A DNA stretch of 64,000 nucleotides, from NCBI RefSeq assembly GCF_011516645.4, contig NZ_CP088285.1, positions 3,428,501 to 3,492,500 on the forward strand, read 5' to 3'. This document shows positions 17,777 through 26,282 of this stretch, piece by piece. The notes beneath the pieces were generated by a model. It ran no database searches and had not been told where the DNA came from. It saw only the letters and a program-made list of their open reading frames with translations. The stretch comes from Bradyrhizobium septentrionale. Its GTDB lineage: Bacteria; Pseudomonadota; Alphaproteobacteria; Rhizobiales; Xanthobacteraceae. The stretch's first letter is position 1, and the number at the start of each line of letters is the position of its first letter. The position numbers were made by a program, and so were the translations under genes.

Positions 17777-19891
17777 ATGCCGCATCCGCTCGATTCCTTT
17801 TTCGCCCCAAAGAGCATCGCGCTGATCGGCGCCTCGCGCGATCACGAGAAGATTCCCGGGCGGCTGCTCGCGATGCTGCGCAAGAACCTCTATCCGGGCG
17901 CGCTCTATCCGATCAATCCGAATTATGACGAGATCGACGGCTTGAAATGCTTCAAGTCGATCGCCGAGATCGGCGCGCCGGTCGATCTCGCCGTCATCGT
18001 CATTCCGGCCCGCGCGGTGTTGCCGGCGCTGGAGCAGTGCGCCTCCGTCGGCGTCAAGAACGCGGTCATCATCTCGTCCGGCTTTGCCGAGGAGGGCGGC
18101 GACAGCGCCGACATGCAAGACGCGATCGTGGCGCTGGCGAAGCGGACCGGGATGCGGATTTCCGGTCCGAACGCGGAAGGTTTTTACAGCCAGGCGCAGA
18201 AGGTCGCCGCGACCTTCAGCCCGACCGTCGACGTCAAGCCGGATGCGCCCGATCTGGTCGCGAGCAAGCGGCGGATCGGCATCGTCGCGCAGAGCGGCGG
18301 CATCGGCTTTGCGATCTATCATCGCGCCAAGGCGCTCGGCGTAGCCCTCAGCTATGTCGTCAGCGCCGGCAATGAGAGCGATCTCGGCGCCGGCGAGTTC
18401 CTCGACTACATGGTGCAGGATCCGTCGACCGACGTGATCCTGCTGTTCATCGAAGGCATCCGCGACGTCGACAAGTTCCTGGTTGCGGCGAAGCGCGCGG
18501 CAGAGCTCAGGAAGCCCGTGATCGTCACCAAGGTCGGCCGCTCCGGCGCCGGCGAGCGCGCGGCCGCGTCGCATACTGCTAGCATGGCGGGCTGGTCGGC
18601 GGCCTATGACGCGGTGTTCGCGAAATACGGCTTTATCGTCTCCAACGACCTCGACGAGGCCGTCACCATCGCCGCGGTTCTCACCACCAATCCGTTGCCG
18701 AAGGGCGACTGCGTCGCGGTGCTGACGGTATCAGGCGGCGCCGGCATCTGGGGCGCCGACACCGTGTCGATGCAGGGCCTGCGCGTGCCGGAGCTTTCGA
18801 TCGCGATCCAGAACCAGATCAAGCAATGGATGCCGTCCTATGGCGCGGCGGGCAATCCGGTCGACGTCACCGCGCAGGGCGTCTCCTCCGGTGGCCTGCA
18901 GAAGAGCATCGAATTGTTCGACGCCTCCGACGAGGTCGACGCGACCCTGGTCGTGCTGTCGCTGTCGAGCGAGACGCGGATGGCGTTCAAGGAGGCCGAG
19001 CTGAAGCCGCTGATCGCGGCGCAGAACAAGCCGGTGGTGTTCTATTCCTACACGCTGCCGTCGCATTTCGCGCGGCAGGAGCTGGCGAAATCAGGCGTGG
19101 TGGTGCTCTCCGGGCTGACCCATGTCGGCGTCGCGATGCGGCGGCTGGCGGACTATGCCGCCTTCGAGCCCGCGCCGGAGATGGCGGCATCTGCGTCGGC
19201 GACGCACGATCTCTCCGCGCATCTCAGGTCGAAGACACTCTCCGAACATGACAGCAAGTCACTGCTGCGCGCCGCCGGGATCGCGTTGCCGGACGAGGTG
19301 CTGGTGGCCGATCGCGACGGGCTCGACGCTGCGATCGAGCGCGCCGGATTTCCATTGGTGATGAAGATCCAGTCGCCCGCGATCGCGCACAAGAGCGAAG
19401 TCGGCGGCGTCCGCGTCAACATCGCCGCCAAGGGCGCGGCGTTCACGGCCTATCGGGACATGCTGGAGAGTGTGCAGAAACAACGGCCGGATGCCGCGAT
19501 CCAGGGCGTGCTGGTCGGGCCGATGGCGAAGAAGGGCGTCGAGATCATCGTCGGCACCATGACGGATGCGACCTTCGGGCCGATGGTGATGGTGGGCCTC
19601 GGCGGCATCACCACCGAATTGTTCAAGGACGTGATCTACCGCCCGGCGCCGGTCAGTGCGCTGGAGGCGACCACGATGCTGGAGACGCTGAAGGCCGCGC
19701 CGCTGCTGCACGGCTTCCGCGGCGCGCCGAAAGCGGATGTCGCAGCGCTCGCGCGGTTGATCTCGCAGATTTCGGTGCTGGCCGCGCAGCATGCAAGCGA
19801 GATCGCCGAGATCGAGGTCAATCCGGTGCTGGTGCACCCGGAGGGGCAGGGCGTGACGATTGTGGACGCGCTGGTGGTGCCGAAGGTTTAG
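17777..19891 (+). CDS. Acyl-CoA synthetase (NDP-forming) / acetate-CoA ligase family protein
   Basis: A 704-residue fusion of the alpha and beta parts of ADP-forming acyl-CoA synthetases. The N-terminal CoA-binding Rossmann domain starts PKSIALIGASRDHEKIPGRLL. The succinyl-CoA-synthetase-like ligase region holds IVAQSGGIGFAIYHRA and the His of the phosphohistidine loop in AAASHTASMAGW. The C-terminal ATP-grasp domain runs from LSEHDSKSLLRAAGI through FPLVMKIQSPAIAHKSEVGGV to EIAEIEVNPVLVHPEG. It should convert a carboxylic acid, ATP and CoA to acyl-CoA, ADP and Pi. Close acyl-CoA genes suggest an activation step for their substrate (inference). Start ATG 17777. Confidence 0.9.
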   Translation: MPHPLDSFFAPKSIALIGASRDHEKIPGRLLAMLRKNLYPGALYPINPNYDEIDGLKCFKSIAEIGAPVDLAVIVIPARAVLPALEQCASVGVKNAVIISSGFAEEGGDSADMQDAIVALAKRTGMRISGPNAEGFYSQAQKVAATFSPTVDVKPDAPDLVASKRRIGIVAQSGGIGFAIYHRAKALGVALSYVVSAGNESDLGAGEFLDYMVQDPSTDVILLFIEGIRDVDKFLVAAKRAAELRKPVIVTKVGRSGAGERAAASHTASMAGWSAAYDAVFAKYGFIVSNDLDEAVTIAAVLTTNPLPKGDCVAVLTVSGGAGIWGADTVSMQGLRVPELSIAIQNQIKQWMPSYGAAGNPVDVTAQGVSSGGLQKSIELFDASDEVDATLVVLSLSSETRMAFKEAELKPLIAAQNKPVVFYSYTLPSHFARQELAKSGVVVLSGLTHVGVAMRRLADYAAFEPAPEMAASASATHDLSAHLRSKTLSEHDSKSLLRAAGIALPDEVLVADRDGLDAAIERAGFPLVMKIQSPAIAHKSEVGGVRVNIAAKGAAFTAYRDMLESVQKQRPDAAIQGVLVGPMAKKGVEIIVGTMTDATFGPMVMVGLGGITTELFKDVIYRPAPVSALEATTMLETLKAAPLLHGFRGAPKADVAALARLISQISVLAAQHASEIAEIEVNPVLVHPEGQGVTIVDALVVPKV

Positions 19892-19906
19892 CGAGCCATC
19901 TCCCCA

Positions 19907-20028
19907 CCGTCGTCCCGGGCTTGACCCGGGACCCATACGCCGCGGCCCGCGGAAAGGGCACAAGGGGAGACGGCTTGTCTTGCCACTCGCATAGGTGGTT
20001 ATGGGTCCCGGCCTTCGCCGGGACGACG
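19907..20028. repeat. Intergenic inverted repeat
   Basis: The ends pair as CCGTCGTCCCGGG(C) ... (G)CCGGGACGACG, with inner GACCCGGGACCCATA/TATGGGTCCCGGCC-like pairing. It separates the convergent synthetase and hydratase genes and may terminate both. Confidence 0.65.
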
Positions 20029-20054
20029 CGTTGAGAGAGAGGGGCGCGAGGGTC

Positions 20055-20855
20055 TCACCGCCCCCTGAAGTTCGCGACGCGGCGTTCGGCGGTGGCCTTG
20101 ACGCCTTCCTTGAAGTCTTCGGTCGCGCGCAGCTTGGTCTGCTCTTCCAACTCATGGTTGGTCGCGGCGAGCACGCGGTCGGCGAGGCCGGCGCGCATGG
20201 TGGCGCGGGTCGAGACCAGGCCGAGCGGCGAGCATTCGGCGATCTCCTGCGCGAGCTTCATCGCCTCAGCGCGCACCTGGTCCTGCGGCACCAGCACGTT
20301 GGCGAGGCCCCAGCGATAGGCCTCTTCGCCGGTGACGCGGCGGCTGGTGTAGAACATCAGCTCGGCATTGTTCTTGCCGATCAGTTCCGGCAGCGTCGCG
20401 GTGAGGCCGAAGCCGGGGTGAAAGCCGAGTTTGGTGAAGTTCGCCGAGAAGCGCGCTTCGGGGCAGGCGACGCGGAAGTCGGCCGAGACGGCAAGGCCGA
20501 GGCCGCCGCCGATCGCGGCGCCGTGGATCGCCGCGACGATCGGCTTCTTATTGCGGAAGATGCGCACCGCCTGCACATAGAGGTGGTTGATCGGCAGGTT
20601 CGAGGCTGGATCGCTCTTGGCGCGCTCCTCCTGCTCCTGACGGGCGGGATCGCCGAAATTGGCACCGGCGCAGAACGCCTTGCCCTGCGCGGCCAGCACC
20701 GAGGCGCGGATCTCGATATTGTTGTCGAACTCCTCCAGCGCGTCGGCGATCTGGTTGATCAGCGCGACGTCGAAGAAGTTCAGCGGGGGTTTGCGGATTT
20801 CGATCAGGCCGACATGGCCGTGGGTCTCGACGCCGATATCCGTGTATTTGGTCAT
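20055..20855 (-). CDS. Enoyl-CoA hydratase/isomerase family protein
   Basis: A 266-residue crotonase. The oxyanion segments are KAFCAGANFGDPARQ and HGAAIGGGLGLAVSADFRVACPEARFS. The position of the first catalytic Glu reads KLGFHPGFGLTATLPELIG, with Gly-Phe where hydratases have Glu, so the exact reaction is unclear. It is the last of three same-strand genes with two acyl-CoA dehydrogenases (19-base gap), consistent with beta-oxidation of a specific acyl-CoA: dehydrogenation then hydration. Confidence 0.87.
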   Translation of the reverse strand: MTKYTDIGVETHGHVGLIEIRKPPLNFFDVALINQIADALEEFDNNIEIRASVLAAQGKAFCAGANFGDPARQEQEERAKSDPASNLPINHLYVQAVRIFRNKKPIVAAIHGAAIGGGLGLAVSADFRVACPEARFSANFTKLGFHPGFGLTATLPELIGKNNAELMFYTSRRVTGEEAYRWGLANVLVPQDQVRAEAMKLAQEIAECSPLGLVSTRATMRAGLADRVLAATNHELEEQTKLRATEDFKEGVKATAERRVANFRGR

Positions 20856-20874
20856 TGATCTGTCCTCGTTGAAT

Positions 20875-22035
20875 TTAGCGCAGGCCCAAACCGCGGGCGA
20901 TGATGCCGCGCAGCACCTCGGTGGTGCCGCCCTGGATTGTCAGCTTGGGCGCGGTCTTGATGGCAAAATCGAGCTGCTTTTCCAGCGTCTCGCGGTTGGT
21001 CGCAGTCTCCTCGACGAAGGCCGCGAGATCGCGGACGCGATGCGGCAGCTGCTGCTCCCACACCGTACCGATATCCTTGACGATGGAGGCTTCCACCACT
21101 GGCTCCTTGCCGGCCTGCAGCATGCCCGCAACCGACACCGACATGCGGCGCATGGTGTGGACCTGCGCCACCAGGCGGCCGATGCCCTCGGCGCTGCGGG
21201 TGTCCGGGTTCTTGCCGACCGCGCGCACCAGTTCGGTGAGCACGTAATAGGTTTCGAGGAAGCGCTCGGGGCCGGAGCGTTCATAGGCGAGCTCGGACGT
21301 CGCCTGCTTCCAGGCGCCGTCGACCTCACCCAGCACGTGATCGTCGGGCACGAAGTAGTCGGTGAACACCACCTCGTTGAACTCGAACTGGCCGGTGATC
21401 TGGCCGATCGGGTTCACCTGGATGCCCGGCTGCTTCATCTTGACCAGGAACTGGGTCAGGCCGTGACGGCGGTTCTCTTTCGTGGGCGGTGAGGTCCGGA
21501 AAATCGCGATCATGTAGTCGGCGATGTGCGCCGACGAGGTCCAGATCTTGGTGCCGTTGATCAGATAGCCGTCGTCGGTCTTGGTGGCGCGGGTCTTCGC
21601 CGCGAACAGATCGGAGCCGGAATTCGGCTCGCTCATGCCGATCGCAAAGCAGACCTCGCCGCGGCAGATCCGCGGCAGGATATCCATCTTGATGTGCTCG
21701 GGCGCGTATTTCAAAAGCACCGGCCCGCTCTGGCGGTCGGCGACGAAGAAGCGCCGGGTCGGCGCATTCGCCACCCGCATCTCCTCGGTCACCACGTAAC
21801 GTTCGAGGAACGAGCGCTCCTGGCCGCCATATTTCTTCGGCCAGGTCATGCCGAGCCAACCCTTGGCGCCGACCCGGCGGGAGAATTCCGGCGCGTCATT
21901 GTCCTCGCGGTTCGGCGCGTGGGGATCGAAGGTGCCGGCGGCGATCTCCTCGGCGAGGAAGGCACGCACCTCCTTGCGGAGCTGCTCGCATTTTTCCGGC
22001 AGGCGGATCGGATCGAAACGAAGGGCTGCGGTCAT
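20875..22035 (-). CDS. Acyl-CoA dehydrogenase family protein (larger subunit of a pair)
   Basis: A 386-residue flavoprotein, full length for the family. It shows the FAD/substrate loop CFAIGMSEPNSGSDL, YLINGTKIWTSSAHIADY, the region AYERSGPERFLETYYVL where the catalytic base of this subgroup usually lies, and the C-terminal QGGTTEVLRGIIARGLGL. It is adjacent to a shorter second dehydrogenase, so the two may form a heteromeric alpha2beta2 enzyme such as those known in steroid and branched-chain side-chain degradation of actinobacteria. That is inference from gene pairing. Confidence 0.9.
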   Translation of the reverse strand: MTAALRFDPIRLPEKCEQLRKEVRAFLAEEIAAGTFDPHAPNREDNDAPEFSRRVGAKGWLGMTWPKKYGGQERSFLERYVVTEEMRVANAPTRRFFVADRQSGPVLLKYAPEHIKMDILPRICRGEVCFAIGMSEPNSGSDLFAAKTRATKTDDGYLINGTKIWTSSAHIADYMIAIFRTSPPTKENRRHGLTQFLVKMKQPGIQVNPIGQITGQFEFNEVVFTDYFVPDDHVLGEVDGAWKQATSELAYERSGPERFLETYYVLTELVRAVGKNPDTRSAEGIGRLVAQVHTMRRMSVSVAGMLQAGKEPVVEASIVKDIGTVWEQQLPHRVRDLAAFVEETATNRETLEKQLDFAIKTAPKLTIQGGTTEVLRGIIARGLGLR

Positions 22036-22053
22036 GATGTCTCTGTCCTGATC

Positions 22054-23121
22054 TCAGCGCGAAGCCACCAGCGGCCACAATTCATCGGCGCCCCTGATGG
22101 CGACGAGCTTGCCGAGCTCGACTGCCCAGTAGCTCTCCGAGCCGAAATCGTCGCGCCAGGCCAGCGCACGCAATGAATAGCGGTGCAGGATGTGCTCGTT
22201 GGTGAAGCCGATCGCGCCGTGCACCTGATGCGCAATGCCGCCGCCCTTCTCGGCCGCTTCCGAGCAGCGGATTTTTGCGGAGGCGGCTTCGAGGAACACT
22301 GCGTCATTGTTCAGCGAGTTCGCGCTTGCAATGGTGTCGGCCGCCGAGGTCGCGGCGGCCAGCGCCGCGGCCGACTCGCCGGCGAGGCGGGCGAGGTTGT
22401 GCTGCACCGCCTGGAATTTCGAGATCTTCTTTTCGAAGGCGACGCGCTCATTGGAATAGCGCACCGAGATGTCGAGCATCGCCTCCAGTGCGCCCGCGAT
22501 CTGCAGGCTACGCACCACGCCGCCCATCAGCATCAGCGTGGTCTGGTCAAAGCCCTTCGGCGCGGGCTTGATCGCGGCCGGCTGCACCTTGTCGAGCGTA
22601 ACGGTGTCGTTGTGATCGCCGCCAAGTCCGACGCCGGATTCGATCCGGCACTTTGCCGCATCGACCAGCGCGATCGAGATGCTGCCATTGCCATCAGCCA
22701 GCACCGCGAAGTGCTTTGCGTCTTTTGCGAACGGCACGCCGCGGGCGCGGCCGGAGAGCGAGCCGTCGGCGTTGAGCGTGATGCGGTCCTTCGGGCTTGC
22801 CGGCAGCACGGTCATCTCGCCATCGGGGGAGGCGATTCTGGCTTGCGTCAGCAGCCAGCCGGCCAGCATTGTTTCGGCCAGCGGAACAGCGATCGCATGC
22901 CGCCCGGCGACGTTGAGGACGCTGAAACCTTCCGCGAGACTGGCGCCGGAACCGCCGAGATCATCGGGCACCCAGGACAGCGGCAGGCCGGCTTCGGTCA
23001 GCGCCTGCCACAGCGGCGCCTTCCATGCGCCCTGCTTGTCGTGATTGATGGTCTGGGCATCCGCGAGATCGGCGAAAATCTTTTCCGCGGTCTCGGCGAC
23101 GATGTTCTCACTCTCCGCCAC
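22054..23121 (-). CDS. Acyl-CoA dehydrogenase family protein (smaller, divergent partner)
   Basis: A 355-residue member of the family. The C-terminal part QVHGAIGFTNEHILHRYSLRALAW is the typical Q-hxHGGxG FAD-binding element. The N-terminal part GLPLSWVPDDLGGSGASLAEGFSVL is recognisable, but the central substrate loop with T-E-P-x-x-G-S-D is absent, replaced by sequence around GVPFAKDAKHFAVLADG. The lack of the central motif supports a structural partner role. It is the first gene of the three-gene operon; the stop lies 18 bases before the next start. Confidence 0.87.
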   Translation of the reverse strand: MAESENIVAETAEKIFADLADAQTINHDKQGAWKAPLWQALTEAGLPLSWVPDDLGGSGASLAEGFSVLNVAGRHAIAVPLAETMLAGWLLTQARIASPDGEMTVLPASPKDRITLNADGSLSGRARGVPFAKDAKHFAVLADGNGSISIALVDAAKCRIESGVGLGGDHNDTVTLDKVQPAAIKPAPKGFDQTTLMLMGGVVRSLQIAGALEAMLDISVRYSNERVAFEKKISKFQAVQHNLARLAGESAAALAAATSAADTIASANSLNNDAVFLEAASAKIRCSEAAEKGGGIAHQVHGAIGFTNEHILHRYSLRALAWRDDFGSESYWAVELGKLVAIRGADELWPLVASR

Positions 23122-23497
23122 AGCGTTCCTCGTGTTGATTGGCTTGGGGCCAGCCGTTCGGCAGGCCCTGCTTGCGATGTTGTCTTGCGCTCAATGATGC
23201 GGAAAAGCCATAGCCGTGACAAGCGTTGCCCGCAGGGCCACTTGCGCGGATGGCATGAAGCCGGACGAGGTGCACGAATTCCGCATAGTGGACTTTGGAC
23301 CGCCTCGGTTTGTATGCCAGGCGCGGAGGAAAATCGGCCGGCGCCATCGGTTCAGTCCGCCAGATGAAACTGGATCGCCTTCCGCAACCGGCGGCAGGTT
23401 CACGGCGACAACGCCCGCGCCCGGCGTGACCGTGCGAGAAGCATATGAGTTTTTATGAACTCATGTTTAGCTTGAGGCCAAGATCAGAGGTGATGCG
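23122..23497. other. Divergent intergenic region with palindrome
   Basis: 376 bases between the divergent acyl-CoA dehydrogenase operon and the lactonase gene. A palindrome at 23445-23464, ATGAGTT-N6-AACTCAT, lies 33 bases before the lactonase start and may be an operator. No gene with convincing codon use is seen in the rest. Confidence 0.5.
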
Positions 23498-24259
23498 ATG
23501 AAGATGCATATGCTGTCGGGCGGACGTCTGCGGATGTCCAAGCGGACCTATCTGCCGGATGCGGCGCGCGGCGAGATGATCGACCTGCCGGTCGCCTGCG
23601 TGCTGTTGCGGCACACGCAAGGCAATGTGCTGTTCGACACCGGATGCCATCCCGATGTTGCGACCGATCCCGAAGGGCGGCTCGGCACGCTCGCCAAATA
23701 CATGACCCCGATCATGCCGGCGGATGATCACGTGCTGACGAGCCTGAAGGCGACAGGCCTTGGCCCTGATGATATCGACGTCGTGATCTGCTCTCACCTG
23801 CACACCGATCATTGCGGCTGCAACGCCTTCTTCAAGAAGGCGACGATCTTCGTCCACGCGCTCGAGATCGAGGCGGCGAACGCGGCCAACGCGTTCGATC
23901 GCGGATACATCAGGGCGGATTGGGATCATCCGCTGAAGATGGAAATCTTCGACCGGCAGATGGACGTGTTCGGCGACGGCAAAATGACGCTGATCCCGCT
24001 GCCCGGACATTCCAAGGGCACGACCGGCGCGCTGGTCAAGCTCGACCAGAGCGGCGAATTCCTGCTCGCCTCCGACGCGCTCAGCGTGCGCGCCAATCTC
24101 GATCAGCGGACCTCGCCTCGGAACAGCCTCGACGTCGACCAGTTCCTGAATTCGCTCGACGAGATCGCCAGGATCGAAGCGTCAGGCGTCAAGATCATCT
24201 GCGGCCATGACGATGCGCAATGGGCCAGCCTGCAAAAGGGTCCGAACGCCTACACATAG
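23498..24259 (+). CDS. MBL-fold N-acyl-homoserine-lactonase family protein
   Basis: A 253-residue cytosolic metallo-beta-lactamase-fold hydrolase. The dinuclear metal motif is H100-L-H-T-D-H105 followed by CGCN; further ligands are the His in PLPGHSKGTTGALV, the Asp in LLASDALS and the His in ICGHDDAQ. The N-terminal MKMHMLSGGRLRM and GNVLFDTGCHPDVATDPEGRLG are close in layout to AttM/AiiA-type lactonases, which open acyl-homoserine lactones. Bradyrhizobium lineages make unusual homoserine lactones, so signal degradation is plausible, but other lactones cannot be excluded. Confidence 0.8.
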   Translation: MKMHMLSGGRLRMSKRTYLPDAARGEMIDLPVACVLLRHTQGNVLFDTGCHPDVATDPEGRLGTLAKYMTPIMPADDHVLTSLKATGLGPDDIDVVICSHLHTDHCGCNAFFKKATIFVHALEIEAANAANAFDRGYIRADWDHPLKMEIFDRQMDVFGDGKMTLIPLPGHSKGTTGALVKLDQSGEFLLASDALSVRANLDQRTSPRNSLDVDQFLNSLDEIARIEASGVKIICGHDDAQWASLQKGPNAYT

Positions 24260-24363
24260 GAGCCTTGACATAGGAGCCTTGCGCGGTTTGCAGGTATCTT
24301 TCCGCGCGATATGGTATGCCAGCGCTGGAGTTCATCTGGCTCACAACAACAGGGGAAATGCAG

Positions 24364-25146
24364 ATGTCGAAGGATGGCTTGTGCGCGATCGTGACCGGGT
24401 CCGCATCAGGACTTGGCGCCGCGACCGCGCAAATCCTCGCCACGGCGGGCGCGCGCATCATCATCAACTATTCCAACAGCAAGGCGGAAGCCGAGGCGAC
24501 TGCCGAACTCTGCCGCAAGCAGGGCGCCGAGGTGCTGGTGGTGCAGGGCGACGTCTCGCGCGATGAGGACTGCAAGAAGATTGCCGCCGCAGCCCAGGGC
24601 TGGGGCCGCCTCGACGTGCTCATCAACAACGCCGGCACCACCAAGCATGTGCCGCATCACGATCTCGACGGGCTGACGGCGGAGGACTTCCAGCGCATCT
24701 ATGCCGTCAACACCATCGGCCCGTTCCAGATGGTCCGTGCCGCGCGCGCGCTGCTCGAAGCCGGTGCCAAGGCATCTGGCCGTCCCTCGGCGGTGGTCAA
24801 CATCTCCTCGGTCGCCGGCATTTCCGGCGGCGGTTCGTCGGTGGCCTATGCCGCGAGCAAGGGCGCGCTCAACACCATGACGCAGTCGCTGGCGCGCGCG
24901 CTGGCGCCGCTGATCCGCGTCAACACGGTGTGCCCGGGCTATATCGACACGCCCTGGTTCACCAAGGGCCGCGGCGAGGCGGGCGCCAAGCAGGTGCGCG
25001 ACACCGTGGTGGCGCGCGTGCCGCTGAAGGTCGCGTCGACGGCCGAAGATATCGCCAATCTGGTCTGCTTCCTGGCGAGCCCGGCGTCGAGCAACATGAC
25101 CGGCGAGTTCGTCCGCATGGACGCGGGCATGCATCTGATCCAGTGA
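24364..25146 (+). CDS. SDR family oxidoreductase
   Basis: A 260-residue classical short-chain dehydrogenase. Cofactor motif TGSASGLGAATA, NNAG motif in VLINNAGTTK, catalytic Ser in VNISSVAGISGGGSS, Tyr-Lys in YAASKGALN, and C-terminal CPGYIDTPWF. Lack of an acidic residue motif pair leaves NAD versus NADP open; Asn-Ser after IIINYSN suggests NADP. AGGGG at 24351-24355 fits the second of two close ATGs (24358, 24364). It follows the lactonase by 104 bases and could share its transcript. Confidence 0.87.
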   Translation: MSKDGLCAIVTGSASGLGAATAQILATAGARIIINYSNSKAEAEATAELCRKQGAEVLVVQGDVSRDEDCKKIAAAAQGWGRLDVLINNAGTTKHVPHHDLDGLTAEDFQRIYAVNTIGPFQMVRAARALLEAGAKASGRPSAVVNISSVAGISGGGSSVAYAASKGALNTMTQSLARALAPLIRVNTVCPGYIDTPWFTKGRGEAGAKQVRDTVVARVPLKVASTAEDIANLVCFLASPASSNMTGEFVRMDAGMHLIQ

Positions 25147-25167
25147 CGAAGCGCCGTTGCAGAAATG

Positions 25168-25196
25168 AAAATGCCCGGGCCAAGCCCGGGCATTTT
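25168..25196. terminator. Bidirectional rho-independent terminator
   Basis: Perfect 12-base arms AAAATGCCCGGG and CCCGGGCATTTT around a CCAAG loop, with A-run on one side and T-run on the other. It lies between the convergent SDR and GlsB genes and should stop transcription from both sides. Confidence 0.85.
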
Positions 25197-25218
25197 GATT
25201 TTGAAGCAGCGGCAGCGG

Positions 25219-25497
25219 CTATTTGTTTCCCAAATCCGGGATCACGCGCGCCGCGACCAGCCTGTTCCAGATGAATAGCACCACCAGCGCGCCAATCGTG
25301 GCGGTGACGAAGCCGGCACCCTGTTCGGGACCGTAATGGCCGATGGCCTGGCCAATGAAGGTCGCGAGAAACGCGCCGGCGATTCCGAGCACGGTGGTGA
25401 GAATGAAGCCGCTTGGATTGTTGGGTCCCGGCGACAGGAGCCGCGCGATGATCCCCGCGACCAAGCCGACGATGATGACCCAGATGATGCCGCCCAT
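25219..25497 (-). CDS. GlsB/YeaQ/YmgE family stress-response membrane protein
   Basis: A 92-residue inner-membrane protein with three hydrophobic segments. It starts MGGIIWVIIVGLVAGIIARLLSPG and carries GFILTTVLGIAGAFLATFIGQAIG, the pattern of the transglycosylase-associated (YeaQ) family induced by stress. GAGGAGG lies upstream of the ATG at 25497. The biochemical role of the family is not established. The next gene upstream on the same strand is the YidB-family gene. Confidence 0.9.
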   Translation of the reverse strand: MGGIIWVIIVGLVAGIIARLLSPGPNNPSGFILTTVLGIAGAFLATFIGQAIGHYGPEQGAGFVTATIGALVVLFIWNRLVAARVIPDLGNK

Positions 25498-25533
25498 GAC
25501 TGTCGTCCTCCTCAGATGGAATCAACGCTGCCG

Positions 25534-26131
25534 CTAAAGCCTGCCGTGCAGTTCGTCGCCGCTCGGCAGCCGTCCGTCCGGTGTCAAATGATTGATCGCG
25601 TCGGGCAGATACTGGCTCAAGCCCTGCAGCAATTGGTCGCGCGACATGCCGCTCTGCGAGGCCAGCGAGTCGATCTGGTCGGCGCCGAGCGCGTTGGCGA
25701 GATCGCCGGGTGCGATCTGCTTGTTGGGGCCGTTGCTGACCCAGGAATTGGCTGCGTCGCCATGGCCCTTCTGCTGCAACTGGTTGAGCAGATCGCCGAG
25801 GCCGCCGCTGAGCACGGTGCCGGCTGCGCCGCCGGCGAGAAGGCCACCGAGGCCGCCCTTGAGCAGATCGGAGAGCCCGCCGCCGCCGGTACCGCCGGGC
25901 AGGCCCGCGGTGACGTTGCCAGGGAGCGGCGGCGCCTGCGCCGGTTTCGGCTCAGGGGAGGCGGTGCCCGGCTGGTCGCCGGTGAAATGCTTGACGGCCT
26001 TCCAGGCGAGCAGCGCCAGGATGGCCATCGTCATCGGCGACATTCCGCCGCCGCTCGAGCTGTCGGATTGTGTGCTTGGCGCGCTCGGACCGCGCGTTCT
26101 GCATGCCGTTGAGTACGTCGAGTAGACCCAT
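25534..26131 (-). CDS. YidB/DUF937-family protein with an apparent frameshift near its start
   Basis: The well-placed AGGAG and ATG at 26131 open a frame that reads MGLLDVLNGMQN, the expected YidB-family start, but then leaves the conserved frame. The conserved continuation GPSAPSTQSDSSSGGGMSPMTMAILALLAWKAVKHF and the rest to 25534 lie in another frame, entered by removing one base in GCGC at 26092-26095. The remainder has a Gly-rich middle and a C-terminal DUF937-like region (LGDLLNQLQQKGHGDAANSWV, LSQYLPDAINHLTPDGRLP). As sequenced, only an internal start such as the Met of MSPMTMAIL would give the body of the protein. This could be decay, an error or frameshifting. Confidence 0.72.
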
Positions 26132-26282
26132 GATCGTCTCCTGCCGCAACCGTGCCCCGTGCGGGAAACATAGCTTCGGCCCATGACGGTTACAAGGCGA
26201 GACGCCGGCCCGGGCGCTGCGTCGAAATAGGCAGGCAACCCAAGGTCTGCTATCGATCCCCGATGAACGGACGTTTAGCCAG

